A DNA stretch of 64,000 nt from Rhabdaerophilum sp. SD176 (GTDB taxonomy: Bacteria > Pseudomonadota > Alphaproteobacteria > Rhizobiales > Beijerinckiaceae). The stretch covers positions 32,594-96,593 of the forward strand of contig NZ_JARJNS010000010.1 of NCBI RefSeq assembly GCF_030143245.1, written 5' to 3'. This document shows, in pieces, positions 54,075-63,838 of this stretch (the stretch's first letter is position 1; every line of letters begins with the position of its first letter). Made by a program: the position numbers and the translations under genes. The notes under the pieces were generated by a model that saw only the letters and a list, made by a program, of their open reading frames with translations, was not told where the DNA came from and did not search any database.

Positions 54075-54978
54075 GGATCCGGCCTTCGCTGACCCGGACC
54101 GCCGACCCTCCGATGGCCGCGCGGGCCACAAGCCCCTTCCGGATCTCGAGATCGAGCGCGATCAGGCTGGGCCGGCCCATCTCGAACCCCTGTTCGATCA
54201 CGAGTTGATGGACGCCATCCTCGGGCAACTCCGCTGCGGCGGCCACACCAGAAAATGCCGCCACGGCGGACCCGGTCGCCGGGTCCTCGGCTATGCCGGC
54301 GGCCGGCCAGAACATGCGGGCATGGACATGATGCTCGGGCGATTCCGTCTCGCGGGTATAGATGAACGCGCCCTCGCGCCCTGCTTTCGCGAAGGCGGCG
54401 TTCCAGGCCTGCCGGTCGGCCACGGAAACGCGCCGGATCACGTCGAGGCTGCGGACCGGCACCATGGAATAGGGCACGCCGGCCGACCAGACTGACAGGC
54501 TGTGCGCGCCGAAGCCGATCTCCAGCGGATCAATGCCGAGCGCCCTCGCGGCCAGCCCGACATCGAGATCGATCCCGAGATTCTCCGACAGGCGCGGCAG
54601 GTCGAATACCGCGCGCGATACCTGGCCCGGACCGCGCCGCACCTCGACCTTCACGAGGCCGATCTTCTCCTCCAGCGCGATGATGACGCCCTCGCCGAGA
54701 TGGCCGCCCGCCCGCAACTCTGCCAGCAGGATGGCTGTGCCAACTGTCGGGTGGCCGGCAAAGGGCAGCTCGCCGCCGGGAGTAAAGATTCGGATCTTCG
54801 CCGAATTGACCGGATCGTCAGGCGGCTGGACGAAGACCGTCTCCGAGAGATTGAACTCACGTGCAATCGTCAGCATCGCGGCATCGGACAAGCCCTCGCC
54901 TTCCAGAACGACCGCGAGCGGATTCCCCTCGAAAGGGCGGGTCGTGAAAACGTCCAGCGTGTGAAATATGCGCGCCAT
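54067..54978 (-). CDS. PhzF-family epimerase/isomerase
   Basis: A 303-aa protein with the DAP-epimerase-like fold. It begins with the family signature MARIFHTLDVFTTRPFEGNPLA and has NLSETVFV with the catalytic Glu, FTPGGELPFAGHPTVGTA, and the second-lobe ARMFWPAAGIAEDPATGSAV. GAGGG upstream fixes the start. True PhzF acts in phenazine synthesis, but no phenazine genes lie nearby, so only a general isomerase role can be assigned. It overlaps the NUDIX gene. Confidence 0.93.
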   Translation of the reverse strand: MARIFHTLDVFTTRPFEGNPLAVVLEGEGLSDAAMLTIAREFNLSETVFVQPPDDPVNSAKIRIFTPGGELPFAGHPTVGTAILLAELRAGGHLGEGVIIALEEKIGLVKVEVRRGPGQVSRAVFDLPRLSENLGIDLDVGLAARALGIDPLEIGFGAHSLSVWSAGVPYSMVPVRSLDVIRRVSVADRQAWNAAFAKAGREGAFIYTRETESPEHHVHARMFWPAAGIAEDPATGSAVAAFSGVAAAAELPEDGVHQLVIEQGFEMGRPSLIALDLEIRKGLVARAAIGGSAVRVSEGRIHA

Positions 54979-55234
54979 GGTGCCCTCTTTCGTCGTCGCG
55001 CCTATTTCGCGCCCGCGCCCGCTGACCGCAAGCCCGGCGAGCAGAATTCGCCCCTCGATTCCAAAGGACGTTTCCACAAGCTGAACCCCAGCCCAATGGC
55101 CAATTGCACGACAATTCACGTGGACTGATGTAGGACATTCGCATGAAGGCTTGGCAAGAACGGCCTTCCGTCATTCTGCACGGCCCCGCGGCAGGAGACG
55201 CACCAACAAGGGGCTGCACTCAAAGGAGTGTTCT

Positions 55235-55627
55235 ATGGTGACGAGCCGTCTTTCCAAAATCGCCGCGATCCTCGTGATCGGCACCGGCGCTGCCTTCGCG
55301 CAGGCCACAACCCAGCAACCGAACACCCAGACCCGCCCGCCGGCCGGGCAGCCGGCTCCCCGGACGACTGCACCGGCTGCACAGGCTCCGCGCCCGGCCG
55401 CCCCGGCGGCGGCTGCCCCGGCCGCGACCCAGGGCACCCTCGTGAACCTCAACACGGCAAACGAGAGCGAACTCGACAAGCTGCCGCAGATCGGCCCGGC
55501 CCGCGCCAAGGACATCATCGAGGCACGGACCAAGAACGGCCGCTTCAAGAACTGGGAAGACTTCGTCGCGCGCAATGTCGTGCCGAAGAATGCCGAGGAA
55601 GCGATCAAGGGCAAGGTCCGATTCTGA
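55235..55627 (+). CDS. Secreted helix-hairpin-helix protein (ComEA-like)
   Basis: A 130-aa protein with signal peptide (SKIAAILVIGTGAAFAQ), a low-complexity Pro/Ala/Gln linker (about residues 25-68) and a C-terminal HhH domain: VNLNTANESELDKLPQIGPA, AKDIIEARTKNGRFKNWEDF. The fold binds double-stranded DNA non-specifically, as in ComEA DNA uptake. AAAGGAGT precedes the ATG at 55235. It is a single gene closed by a terminator. Confidence 0.9.
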   Translation: MVTSRLSKIAAILVIGTGAAFAQATTQQPNTQTRPPAGQPAPRTTAPAAQAPRPAAPAAAAPAATQGTLVNLNTANESELDKLPQIGPARAKDIIEARTKNGRFKNWEDFVARNVVPKNAEEAIKGKVRF

Positions 55628-55668
55628 GCAGCACCCTTCTCGGGCGCGAACTCTGATGGAACACCCAG

Positions 55669-55691
55669 GGCCGGCGCAAGCCGGCCTTTTT
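55669..55691 (+). terminator. Intrinsic terminator between HhH gene and pdxY
   Basis: GGCCGGC-GCAA-GCCGGCC (7-bp perfect stem, GNRA-like loop) followed by five T. It ends the HhH gene; the T-run abuts the convergent pdxY stop at 55691. Confidence 0.92.
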
Positions 55692-56542
55692 CAGGCGAGC
55701 TGCTCAATCGGAAAGAGCTGCGAGGGGCTGGTGAATTCATCCTGCGCGGCGATGATCAGGATCTCGCGCGAGCCGGCCTCGACCGTCCGTTTCAGCAGGC
55801 CATGCACTGACGATCCGGCCCGCTGCAATGCCAGAGCGATATCGTTCTCGCGGGCAAGATGGACCAGGAACAGCGCCGCAATCGCATCGCCCAGCCCGTT
55901 GACGTTGGCGGCAAGGCGTGGCGTCCGCAGCCGGAAACAGCCCTGCCCGGAAGAGGCGAGCAGGTCGAGCGCATCGTCAGGCGTCTCCCCCGTCAGCACC
56001 GAGGTTACCAGGATGGCGGAAGGCCCCATGGCGTGCAGGGCGGCGATCGATTCCCTGACCGCCGTGAGCGAATGGAGTGACCGATCGGTCAGGTATTCCA
56101 GCTCGAACAGATTCGGCGTGACGATATCCGCTGCCGGCACCGCCCTGTTGCGCATGAACTCGGGAATTCCCGGCCGGACGAAGATGCCGCGCCCGACATC
56201 CCCGATCACCGGATCGCAGGCATAGAGCGCGGCCGGATTGGCCGCCTTCACCCGTGCCACCGCGCCGAGAATGCCCTCGCCGGTTTCGTGCGAACCCATA
56301 TAGCCGGAAAGCACGGCATCGCAGGCGGGCAGCACGCCGCGCTCCGCGATGCCCTCGACGAGATCGGCGATCAGCCCCGCCTCGAATACCTGCCCGCGCC
56401 AGGCGCCATAGCCGGTATGGTTCGAGAACTGCACGGTATGGATCGGCCAGACCTCGACGCCGAGGCGCTGCATCGGGAAGGTGGCGGAAGCGTTGCCGAC
56501 ATGGCCATAGGCCACATGCGACTGGATGGAGAGAACATTCAT
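55691..56542 (-). CDS. pdxY: Pyridoxal kinase
   Basis: A 283-aa ribokinase-family enzyme phosphorylating pyridoxal in the vitamin B6 salvage pathway. It begins MNVLSIQSHVAYGHVGNASA and has HTVQFSNHTGYGAWRGQVFEAG, YACDPVIGDVGRG, TPNLFELEYLTDRS, and the anion hole NVNGLGDAIAALFLVHL, where the typical GTGD is NGLGD as in PdxY. It lies 100 bp after the ABC transporter operon on the same strand and may be cotranscribed with it. Confidence 0.93.
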   Translation of the reverse strand: MNVLSIQSHVAYGHVGNASATFPMQRLGVEVWPIHTVQFSNHTGYGAWRGQVFEAGLIADLVEGIAERGVLPACDAVLSGYMGSHETGEGILGAVARVKAANPAALYACDPVIGDVGRGIFVRPGIPEFMRNRAVPAADIVTPNLFELEYLTDRSLHSLTAVRESIAALHAMGPSAILVTSVLTGETPDDALDLLASSGQGCFRLRTPRLAANVNGLGDAIAALFLVHLARENDIALALQRAGSSVHGLLKRTVEAGSREILIIAAQDEFTSPSQLFPIEQLA

Positions 56543-56642
56543 GGCATCGTCCCGGACGGCAAAAAGGGGCGGTCCCCCGCCCCTTCCCGTTTGTGCCCCG
56601 CCACGCCGAAACCGGCAAGCCTCCAGGCTCGCAAGCTGGCCC

Positions 56643-57683
56643 TCAGCTGACCGTGGACGCCGCCTTCACGGCAAAGGTCGGGACGAAGGTCCGGGACAGA
56701 TCGACATTCGCCCCGGCCATTTCCTTGTCCAGCGCCTTGAGCGTGTCATAAACCGACTTCATGCCCGTCTGCGCCATGATCCCGGTTTCGGAATAGGCCG
56801 CCTGCGAAGCCTTCACCGCGCGGATATAGAGCGCCTTGTCGCCGAGATGGTAGGCTTCCGGCACCGCATCGGCGATCTCCTCCGGCTTGGCCCTGTTGAT
56901 CCAGCGCAGCGCCTTGTAGATGCCGTTGACGGCGGCCTGAACGGTCTGCGGGTTCTTCTCCATGAAATCCTGCTTCACATAGAGGCAGGAAGCCGGGTTC
57001 GACCCGCCGAACAGGTCATTCGTGCCCTTCTCGGTCCGGGTATCGATCAGCGTGACGATATCCTGATCGGCCTCGAGCTTCGCGATGACCGGATCGAGAT
57101 GGGAGATGACGTCGATCTCGCCCTTCTTCATCGCGGCCACTGCGCTGGCACCACCGCCGACACCGATGAAGCTGGCATCGTCGGCCTTGAGGCCGGCCTT
57201 CACCATCGCATGCAGCACGGTGATGTAGGTCGAGGAGCCCGGCGCCGTGACGCCGATCTTCAGGCCCTTGAAATCCTTCGCCGACTTCACCTTGTCAGCC
57301 AGCGCCTTCCGCACGCCGATCACAATGGTCGGGAAGCGCAGCATCTCGATCACGGCGCGGATATCCTGGTTCTTCGCCTGCATCCGGATCGTGTGCTCAT
57401 AGGCGCCGGCGACGATATCGACCGAGCCGCCGACAAGCGCCTGCAGCGAGCGGGCGCCGCCGGCAAAATCGTTGATCTCCGGAGCCAGCCCGAAATCCTT
57501 GAAGAAGCCCTTCCGCTCGGCAATCGTCAGCGGGAGATAGTAGAGCAGCGACTTGCCGCCCACGCCCATGATCACCTTCGATTTCTCGACCGCGGCGGCA
57601 CGGCCGATCAGGCCAGGCGCGGCAACCAACGCAGACCCGGCTACACCCAGGGCCATCACGTTCCGGCGGGATAATCTTTCCAT
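56643..57683 (-). CDS. NitT/TauT-type ABC transporter solute-binding protein
   Basis: A 346-aa periplasmic binding protein of the NMT1/THI5-like family. The signal has a twin-arginine pattern (LSRRNVMALGVAGSALVAAPG). Mature features are LPLTIAERKGFFKDFGL, FAGGARSLQALVGGSVDI, KDFKGLKIGVTAPGSSTYI. The start at 57683 has GGAGAGGAAG upstream. Such proteins bind sulfonates, nitrate, pyrimidine precursors or aromatic acids; the ligand is unknown. A pdxY gene downstream hints at a vitamin-related substrate, but weakly. Confidence 0.9.
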   Translation of the reverse strand: MERLSRRNVMALGVAGSALVAAPGLIGRAAAVEKSKVIMGVGGKSLLYYLPLTIAERKGFFKDFGLAPEINDFAGGARSLQALVGGSVDIVAGAYEHTIRMQAKNQDIRAVIEMLRFPTIVIGVRKALADKVKSAKDFKGLKIGVTAPGSSTYITVLHAMVKAGLKADDASFIGVGGGASAVAAMKKGEIDVISHLDPVIAKLEADQDIVTLIDTRTEKGTNDLFGGSNPASCLYVKQDFMEKNPQTVQAAVNGIYKALRWINRAKPEEIADAVPEAYHLGDKALYIRAVKASQAAYSETGIMAQTGMKSVYDTLKALDKEMAGANVDLSRTFVPTFAVKAASTVS

Positions 57684-57777
57684 TGGTTCTTCCTCTCCTT
57701 CTCGGCCGGTTTGCGGCCTTGTTGCTGTCATCCTGCATATCGGCGGCGGCCTTGGCAATCGGCCTCACCGTCCGCGG

Positions 57778-58584
57778 CTACTGGACCGTTCTTGTCTCGG
57801 TCGGCCGCCAGACCAGCAGCGGCTTCTCGATCAGCGTGACGCAGAAATCGATGACCATCACGAAGATCATCAGGATCACCATGCCGGCAAAGACACCGGT
57901 CACATCGAACACACCCTCGGCCTGGTGAATCAGGTAGCCGAGCCCGGCCGAGGAACCGAGATACTCGCCCACCACCGCACCGACCACGGCGAAACCGACC
58001 GAGGTATGGAGCGAGGAAAACACCCACGAAAGCGCCGCCGGCCAATAGACATGGCGCAGCAATTGCCGCTCGTTCATGCCGAGCATCCGGGCATTGGACA
58101 GCACGACCGGGCTGACCTCGCGCACGCCCTGATAGACGTTGAAGAACACGATGAAGAAGACCAGCGTGACGCCGAGCCAGACCTTCGACCAGATGCCGAG
58201 GCCAAACCACAGCGCGAAAATCGGCGCCAGCACCACGCGCGGCAGCGCATTCATCATCTTCACATAAGGGTCGAAAACGGCGGCCACCAGCGGCTTCCGC
58301 GCGAACCAGAACCCGATCAGCACCCCGGCCGTCGCGCCGATCACGAAGGCAAGCACGGCCTCGGTCAGCGTGATCATCAGATGCTTGTAGACCGTGCCTT
58401 CCCAGAACATCAGGAAAACGCGCTCGATCACCTTGAGCGGCGTCGAGAAGAAGAATTGCGGCAGCAGGTAATAGGGCTTGCCATCCGAACCGGTGCCGAG
58501 CGGCACGGTGGAGAAGACATGCCAGAAGACCAGCACCACCACGGCCACCATGACCTGCAGGAAAAGGAGCTTGGGGCGGCTCAT
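57778..58584 (-). CDS. NitT/TauT-type ABC transporter permease
   Basis: A 268-aa protein with six helices of the SsuC/TauC family. It has FVIGATAGVLIGFWFARKP, DPYVKMMNALPRVVLAPIFALWFGLG and the coupling loop ARMLGMNERQLLRHVYWPAALSW-type region, ending in a TM helix and short tail. It overlaps the ATPase gene by 4 bp and precedes the binding-protein gene. Confidence 0.93.
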   Translation of the reverse strand: MSRPKLLFLQVMVAVVVLVFWHVFSTVPLGTGSDGKPYYLLPQFFFSTPLKVIERVFLMFWEGTVYKHLMITLTEAVLAFVIGATAGVLIGFWFARKPLVAAVFDPYVKMMNALPRVVLAPIFALWFGLGIWSKVWLGVTLVFFIVFFNVYQGVREVSPVVLSNARMLGMNERQLLRHVYWPAALSWVFSSLHTSVGFAVVGAVVGEYLGSSAGLGYLIHQAEGVFDVTGVFAGMVILMIFVMVIDFCVTLIEKPLLVWRPTETRTVQ

Positions 58585-59420
58585 GCGCGGATCTCCTTCG
58601 CAGCGTTGCTCAGGCCATAGGTCTTGCGGACCTCGTCACGCAACGTATTCCAGATCGCGGCATGGAGGCGGTGGAATTCCGGCTCCGAGCGCACCTCGGC
58701 AATATCCCGCGGGCGCGCCAGCGGGATCGGAAAATCGCCGATGATCGAGGCGCGTGGCCCGGCCGACATGACGAGCACGCGGTCGGAGAGGGCAATGGCC
58801 TCGTCGAGATCGTGCGTCACAAACATCACCGCCTTGCGGTCGGCCTGCCAGAGGTCGAGCAGCAGCTCGCTCATGATCAGGCGCGTCTGGGCATCGAGCG
58901 GGCCGAAGGGCTCGTCCATCAGCAGGATCTTCGGCTCACGCACCAGCACCTGCGCCAGCGCAACGCGCTTCTTCTGGCCGCCAGAGAGCTGGTGGGGATA
59001 GCGGTCGCCGAAAGAGGCGAGGCCGACCCTCGCGAGAATGCGGTCCGCCGCCCCAAGCGCATCGCGCCGGCCGGTGCCCCGGACTTCCAGGCCAATCGCG
59101 ACATTATCGCGCGCCGTCTTCCACGGCATCAGCGCATCCTGCTGGAAGAGGTAGCCGGCCTGCGTATTCAGCCCCTGCAGGCGCTGGCCGAAGATCAGGC
59201 TCTCGCCCGAGGAGGGCGGCATCAGCCCGGCGGCAATGTTGAGCAAGGTGGATTTGCCGCAGCCGGTCGGGCCGAGAACGGCGACAAATTCACCATCCGC
59301 CACCTGAACATCCACCGGTTGCACGGCCTCGTAACGGCCACCGCCGGTCAGGCCATAGGCCACGGAAACGCTGTTGAGCTGCACAGCCGGCACAGCGGCG
59401 CCATTCATTGGTTGCGTCAC
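58581..59420 (-). CDS. NitT/TauT-type ABC transporter ATPase
   Basis: A 279-aa ATPase with Walker A LGPTGCGKSTLLN, Q-loop YLFQQDALMPWKTARDN, signature QLSGGQKKRVALAQVLV, Walker B ILLMDEPFGPLDAQTR and switch His MFVTHDLDEA, all intact. It is the first gene of a three-gene operon. A region with direct repeats lies 80-110 bp upstream. Confidence 0.94.
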   Translation of the reverse strand: MTQPMNGAAVPAVQLNSVSVAYGLTGGGRYEAVQPVDVQVADGEFVAVLGPTGCGKSTLLNIAAGLMPPSSGESLIFGQRLQGLNTQAGYLFQQDALMPWKTARDNVAIGLEVRGTGRRDALGAADRILARVGLASFGDRYPHQLSGGQKKRVALAQVLVREPKILLMDEPFGPLDAQTRLIMSELLLDLWQADRKAVMFVTHDLDEAIALSDRVLVMSAGPRASIIGDFPIPLARPRDIAEVRSEPEFHRLHAAIWNTLRDEVRKTYGLSNAAKEIRA

Positions 59421-59498
59421 GGCGCCCTCGTCCCGTGCTGGTCCTGCATCTCGTCCCCGAACATTATTCTTGTTGCGCGCGAAGCTAGGTCAGGCCCG

Positions 59499-59528
59499 GA
59501 ACCGGTTCAACAGAAATTCCGGTTCAAC
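59499..59528. promoter_or_regulatory. Repeated CCGGTTCAAC element upstream of the ABC operon
   Basis: CCGGTTCAAC occurs at 59502-59511 and 59519-59528, 17 bp apart, and the first copy sits in the perfect palindrome GAACCGGTTC (59499-59508). The location upstream of the ATPase gene and downstream of the EEP gene fits an operator of the transport operon. Confidence 0.4.
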
Positions 59529-59543
59529 CGGCAAGATGCCGCC

Positions 59544-60716
59544 CTAGCGCAGGCACAACGTCACGGCTACCGGACAATGATCCGAGGATTTTGGCCTGTC
59601 CCAGCCGATTCTCGGGAAGCGCGGCCCGTCATGCCGCGCCGCCCGCCAGGGCTGGCCTTGCCGGATGATGTCGGGAACCGCCTGCGGGTTGGCCTCGGCA
59701 AGGGCAGGAGAGACGAGGATATAATCAAGCTGGCAATAGACATCATCCGGCGGGTGATAGGCGGTCCAGCGGTCCTCCGCCGGCCGTCGTTCCACGAGAT
59801 TGACTGCGAAACCGGGGTCCAGCAGTGCCCCGATCCCGCCGGGGCTCGGCCGGCCCGTCATCAGGTCGCGCGGGGCGCGGTCCCCGTCAATCTCCATATA
59901 GTCGTTGAAATCCCCGATCAGCGCCCAGTTGGCCGCCGCCGGCCCGCCACGATGGCTCTCGAACCGCCGCTCGATCAGCGTCCGGATCGCCTCGGCCTCG
60001 GCCTGGCGGATCACCCGCGTGGCCTCGCGCCCGCCGGTCATCGACTTGAGATGACAGCAGAACAGCGTGAAATCGCGGCCATCGATCTGGAATTCCGCCT
60101 CGATGAGGTCGCGCTTGAACACCCGGTCATCCCGCGTCAGCCGCCGCGGTGAATCGGGCGGGCCTTCGCGGATCTCCGAGATCCCCTCCGGCCAGACCTC
60201 GACCTTCCCGAATGTCGTGGCCGCATGGCTGCGGATCGAGGTCCAGCCAACGCGCGAAAGCAGGCCGATATCGATCCCGCGCCGGTCATTGCCATCGATG
60301 ACGCTGAGATGGCGGTAATTCACATCGGCGATCGCCTGCTCGCGCAGCCGGCGGAGCGCCTCGCCATCAAGGCCGGGATCGCGCGCCAGTGCCGCCTTGA
60401 TCGTCCGCGCGACATGCGGGGATTCGAGCTTCTTGAGATAGGTCTCGCGGAAGCTCCGGAGAGCATCGGCAGAGTCCACTTCCTGCAGTGCGATGATGTC
60501 AGCCTGGGTCGCCAGCAGGGCCAGAGCCGTCAGCTGGCATTTCTCGTCGGAATGGGCCGCCTCGACAATCCGACGGACGCGCGTCGCTTCGTGGCGGTCC
60601 TCGAACAGCACGTTGCCGATCTGCTGGTCGGCCCGGCGCTGTGGATCCCAGAAATCGGGCCTCGAGAACAGGTTCTCGACATTGAACGTCGCGAGGCGGA
60701 ACGGTCGGCTCGACAT
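59544..60716 (-). CDS. Endonuclease/exonuclease/phosphatase-family protein
   Basis: A 390-aa EEP-fold hydrolase. It has FRLATFNVENLFSRP at the start, DIIALQEVDS with the catalytic Glu, RRGIDIGLLSR, LFCCHLKSMTGGREATR, WALIGDFNDYMEIDG and, at the end, the catalytic SDHCPVAVTL. No signal peptide is visible. The substrate may be DNA, a phospholipid or an inositol phosphate. GGAG upstream supports the start at 60716. Confidence 0.88.
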   Translation of the reverse strand: MSSRPFRLATFNVENLFSRPDFWDPQRRADQQIGNVLFEDRHEATRVRRIVEAAHSDEKCQLTALALLATQADIIALQEVDSADALRSFRETYLKKLESPHVARTIKAALARDPGLDGEALRRLREQAIADVNYRHLSVIDGNDRRGIDIGLLSRVGWTSIRSHAATTFGKVEVWPEGISEIREGPPDSPRRLTRDDRVFKRDLIEAEFQIDGRDFTLFCCHLKSMTGGREATRVIRQAEAEAIRTLIERRFESHRGGPAAANWALIGDFNDYMEIDGDRAPRDLMTGRPSPGGIGALLDPGFAVNLVERRPAEDRWTAYHPPDDVYCQLDYILVSPALAEANPQAVPDIIRQGQPWRAARHDGPRFPRIGWDRPKSSDHCPVAVTLCLR

Positions 60717-60747
60717 CGGAACTCCGGAGCCGGCCTTCGCGCGGCGC

Positions 60748-61194
60748 CTACATGGCCAGCCCGGCAATCCGGACGATGGTAAAGCTGTCGCAATATTCGC
60801 GGATGGTCGAGATCTTCCCGTCCCGGAAGCCGAGCATCGCACAGAAATCGGTCTGGAACCGCTGGTTGGAGACGGTGTGGATCATCGTGCCGGTGGTTTC
60901 CACGGCGGCATTGTCGACACCGATGACGATGTTGCGCACGGTCATGCCATTCCAGACCCAGCGCTCGAACAGCCCCTTGAAATGGCTGCGCAGCGCGACA
61001 CGTCCACGAATGACAGGCGAAATCGGCTGTCCGGCAATCTGCCCCATCACCTCGTAATGGATATCCTCGTTCAGCTCGGCGAGGACCGCCTCGACATCGC
61101 CGGCCGCGCGCGCCAGCATGACGCGCTCGATCAACGTCCGCATCACAGCCGCGCGTTCGGGCGCGGCAACCAGAGTGCCATGCATCTTCGTCAT
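60748..61194 (-). CDS. NTF2-like (SnoaL/ketosteroid-isomerase-like) protein
   Basis: A 148-aa protein. The body AVMRTLIERVMLARAAGDVEAVLAEL-type helix, the curved sheet with GRVALRSHFKGLFERW and QTDFCAMLGFRDGKISTIREYCDSF are typical of SnoaL-like NTF2 domains. It may be an isomerase, a hydrolase or a ligand-binding protein. AGGGGA precedes the chosen ATG at 61194; a longer reading to 61272 is not supported. Confidence 0.82.
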   Translation of the reverse strand: MTKMHGTLVAAPERAAVMRTLIERVMLARAAGDVEAVLAELNEDIHYEVMGQIAGQPISPVIRGRVALRSHFKGLFERWVWNGMTVRNIVIGVDNAAVETTGTMIHTVSNQRFQTDFCAMLGFRDGKISTIREYCDSFTIVRIAGLAM

Positions 61195-61353
61195 TCCCCT
61201 GCTATCGGCGGACCTGTTCCTGCATGTCGGCCGAAGCGGGCGGATATTAGGCAAGCGCCTTATCAATTCCATCGGAAACTCCGTTCAAATCTTCGTAATT
61301 CGAAGGAAATGACGCAGAATTCCGCGATGACCCCATAATGCTGTATACAATTG

Positions 61354-61380
61354 AGTACAGGCGCCCGCAGCGCCTGTACT
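61354..61380 (-). terminator. Hairpin downstream of ilvC
   Basis: AGTACAGGCGC / GCGCCTGTACT form an 11-bp perfect stem with a 5-nt loop, 50 bp after the ilvC stop. On the minus strand the sequence after it is only moderately T-rich, so termination may be partial. A TGTATACA palindrome (61342-61349) lies next to it. Confidence 0.6.
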
Positions 61381-61429
61381 TTAGTCTAATGTCGTTGACC
61401 GTCCGCAGCGAGGCGGCCGGCACAAAGCC

Positions 61430-62473
<1,044 letters not shown>

Positions 62474-63124
62474 TCAGGGTGCGGCCTGGCCGCCCCCGGG
62501 TTGAGCGCCGTAAAGCGCGAAGAACTGGCCGATGGCGCGGGAGGCCTCGGCGCGGATGCTTTCGGGGTCGAGAGCAGGCGAATCCCCCAGCAGCAACCGG
62601 ATCTGGACATCGCGCGCCACCAGCCCGAACAGGGTGCGGAACGCCTCCTCGGCATCGTCGAAAGCCAGCAGCCCGGCCTTTCGCCCGGCCTCCAGAACCG
62701 GCTTCATCCGGCTGCCGAGGGCGAAGCGGCCATTGGCCAGCACGATGGCGCCAAGCGAGCGGTCCGAACCCGCCTGCCCGATCGCCACACGGTTGAGGGC
62801 GAGGGAGGTTTCGGAGGAAATCACGGTCAGCCAGTTGATGGCGAAGCTCTCGAGCCGCGCCGTCAGCGCCGCCCGGTCGAGCGGGTCCGGCCCCACGGCG
62901 GCAACATGCACCCGCGCGGCCTGGTATTTCACGGTGGCATTGAGCAGGCCGTCCCGATCCCCGAACCACTTGTAGAGCGTTTCCTTGGAACAACTGGCGC
63001 GGCGCGCCACCGCGCTCATCGTCAGGCTGTTCCCGTCTGTCACAAGCTGGCGCAGAACCGCATCCAGCACCTCGGCCTGCCGGGCGCTGATCTCGGGTTC
63101 GGCGGGGGCGGCGGCAGCCGTCAT
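62474..63124 (-). CDS. TetR-family transcriptional regulator
   Basis: A 216-aa repressor-type protein. The N-terminal HTH is at residues about 10-60 (LTMSAVARRASCSKETLYKWFGDRDGLLNAT), followed by a helical ligand-binding domain with the TetR_C pattern (LGSRMKPVLEAGRKAGLLAF). I start at 63124, close to the upstream inverted repeat; a longer reading to 63217 would run through that repeat. It lies 24 bp upstream of ilvC on the same strand, and a LysE exporter gene follows upstream; it may regulate either. Confidence 0.9.
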   Translation of the reverse strand: MTAAAAPAEPEISARQAEVLDAVLRQLVTDGNSLTMSAVARRASCSKETLYKWFGDRDGLLNATVKYQAARVHVAAVGPDPLDRAALTARLESFAINWLTVISSETSLALNRVAIGQAGSDRSLGAIVLANGRFALGSRMKPVLEAGRKAGLLAFDDAEEAFRTLFGLVARDVQIRLLLGDSPALDPESIRAEASRAIGQFFALYGAQPGGGQAAP

Positions 63125-63149
63125 GGGCACCTGCAGGTGAGAAAACGCG

Positions 63150-63167
63150 CCGTAACGAACGTTACGG
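63150..63167. promoter_or_regulatory. 18-bp inverted repeat, TetR operator candidate
   Basis: CCGTAACG-AA-CGTTACGG has two perfect 8-bp arms, 26 bp upstream of the TetR start codon. Size and spacing are typical of TetR-family operators, so autoregulation is likely. Confidence 0.65.
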
Positions 63168-63226
63168 TTCGGCATTGTCGTACGCGAGTGCTCCCCGCCG
63201 GTCAAACGGATTCGCACGCCTCGCGG

Positions 63227-63838
63227 TCAGCGGCCGATCAGGTCCATCACGGCCGGATAGAGCGAAGCGACAAGCAGCAGCGCCATGACGAAGTTGAACC
63301 AGCGCACCTTCACGGGGTCGCGCAGGAAATTGCGCAGGGCCGCGCCGAAGGCAGCCCAGAGCAGCGAACCGGGCGTACCTGTCAGCGCATAGACCAGCGT
63401 GATGATGACCAGCGAACCGGTATAGTTTTCCGGCACGGTGTAGGCGGCAATGGCGCCGACCACCATCGCCCAGGCCTTGGGGTTGACCCATTGGAACGCC
63501 GCCGCTTGCAGGAAGCTCATCGGCCTGCCAGCCTCTGCACTGCTCTCACCGACCGGTCCGGACCGCGCGATCTTCCATGCGAGCCAGAGCATATAGGCGA
63601 TGCCGACGATCTTCAGCCCGGTATAGAGCGCGGGATAGCGGATGAAGACTTGCCCCAGCCCGAAGCCCGAAAGCAGCAGCATGACCGGGAAGCCGACATT
63701 GATCCCGGCCACATGCCAGAGCGTGCGCTTCAGCCCGAAATTCACGCCGGAGGCGAGCAGCATCATGTTATTCGGCCCGGGCGTGACCGAACTGGCAAAG
63801 GCGAAGCCGAGAAAGGCGATCAGCGTATCAAGGGGCAT
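63227..63838 (-). CDS. LysE-family translocator
   Basis: A 203-aa membrane protein with six helices. It has the family signature TPGPNNMMLLASGVNFGL after helix 1, GIAYMLWLAWKIARSG, and QWVNPKAWAMVVGAIAAY. Such proteins export amino acids or homoserine lactone-like molecules. The upstream edge of the gene lies 162 bp from the window end; the remaining bases show no gene. It is transcribed towards the TetR gene, which may control it. Confidence 0.93.
   Translation of the reverse strand: MPLDTLIAFLGFAFASSVTPGPNNMMLLASGVNFGLKRTLWHVAGINVGFPVMLLLSGFGLGQVFIRYPALYTGLKIVGIAYMLWLAWKIARSGPVGESSAEAGRPMSFLQAAAFQWVNPKAWAMVVGAIAAYTVPENYTGSLVIITLVYALTGTPGSLLWAAFGAALRNFLRDPVKVRWFNFVMALLLVASLYPAVMDLIGR

Noticed and set aside
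61342..61349. TGTATACA as a GntR-type operator
   Set aside because: Only 8 bp and located next to a hairpin between two minus-strand genes; too weak to call as a feature.
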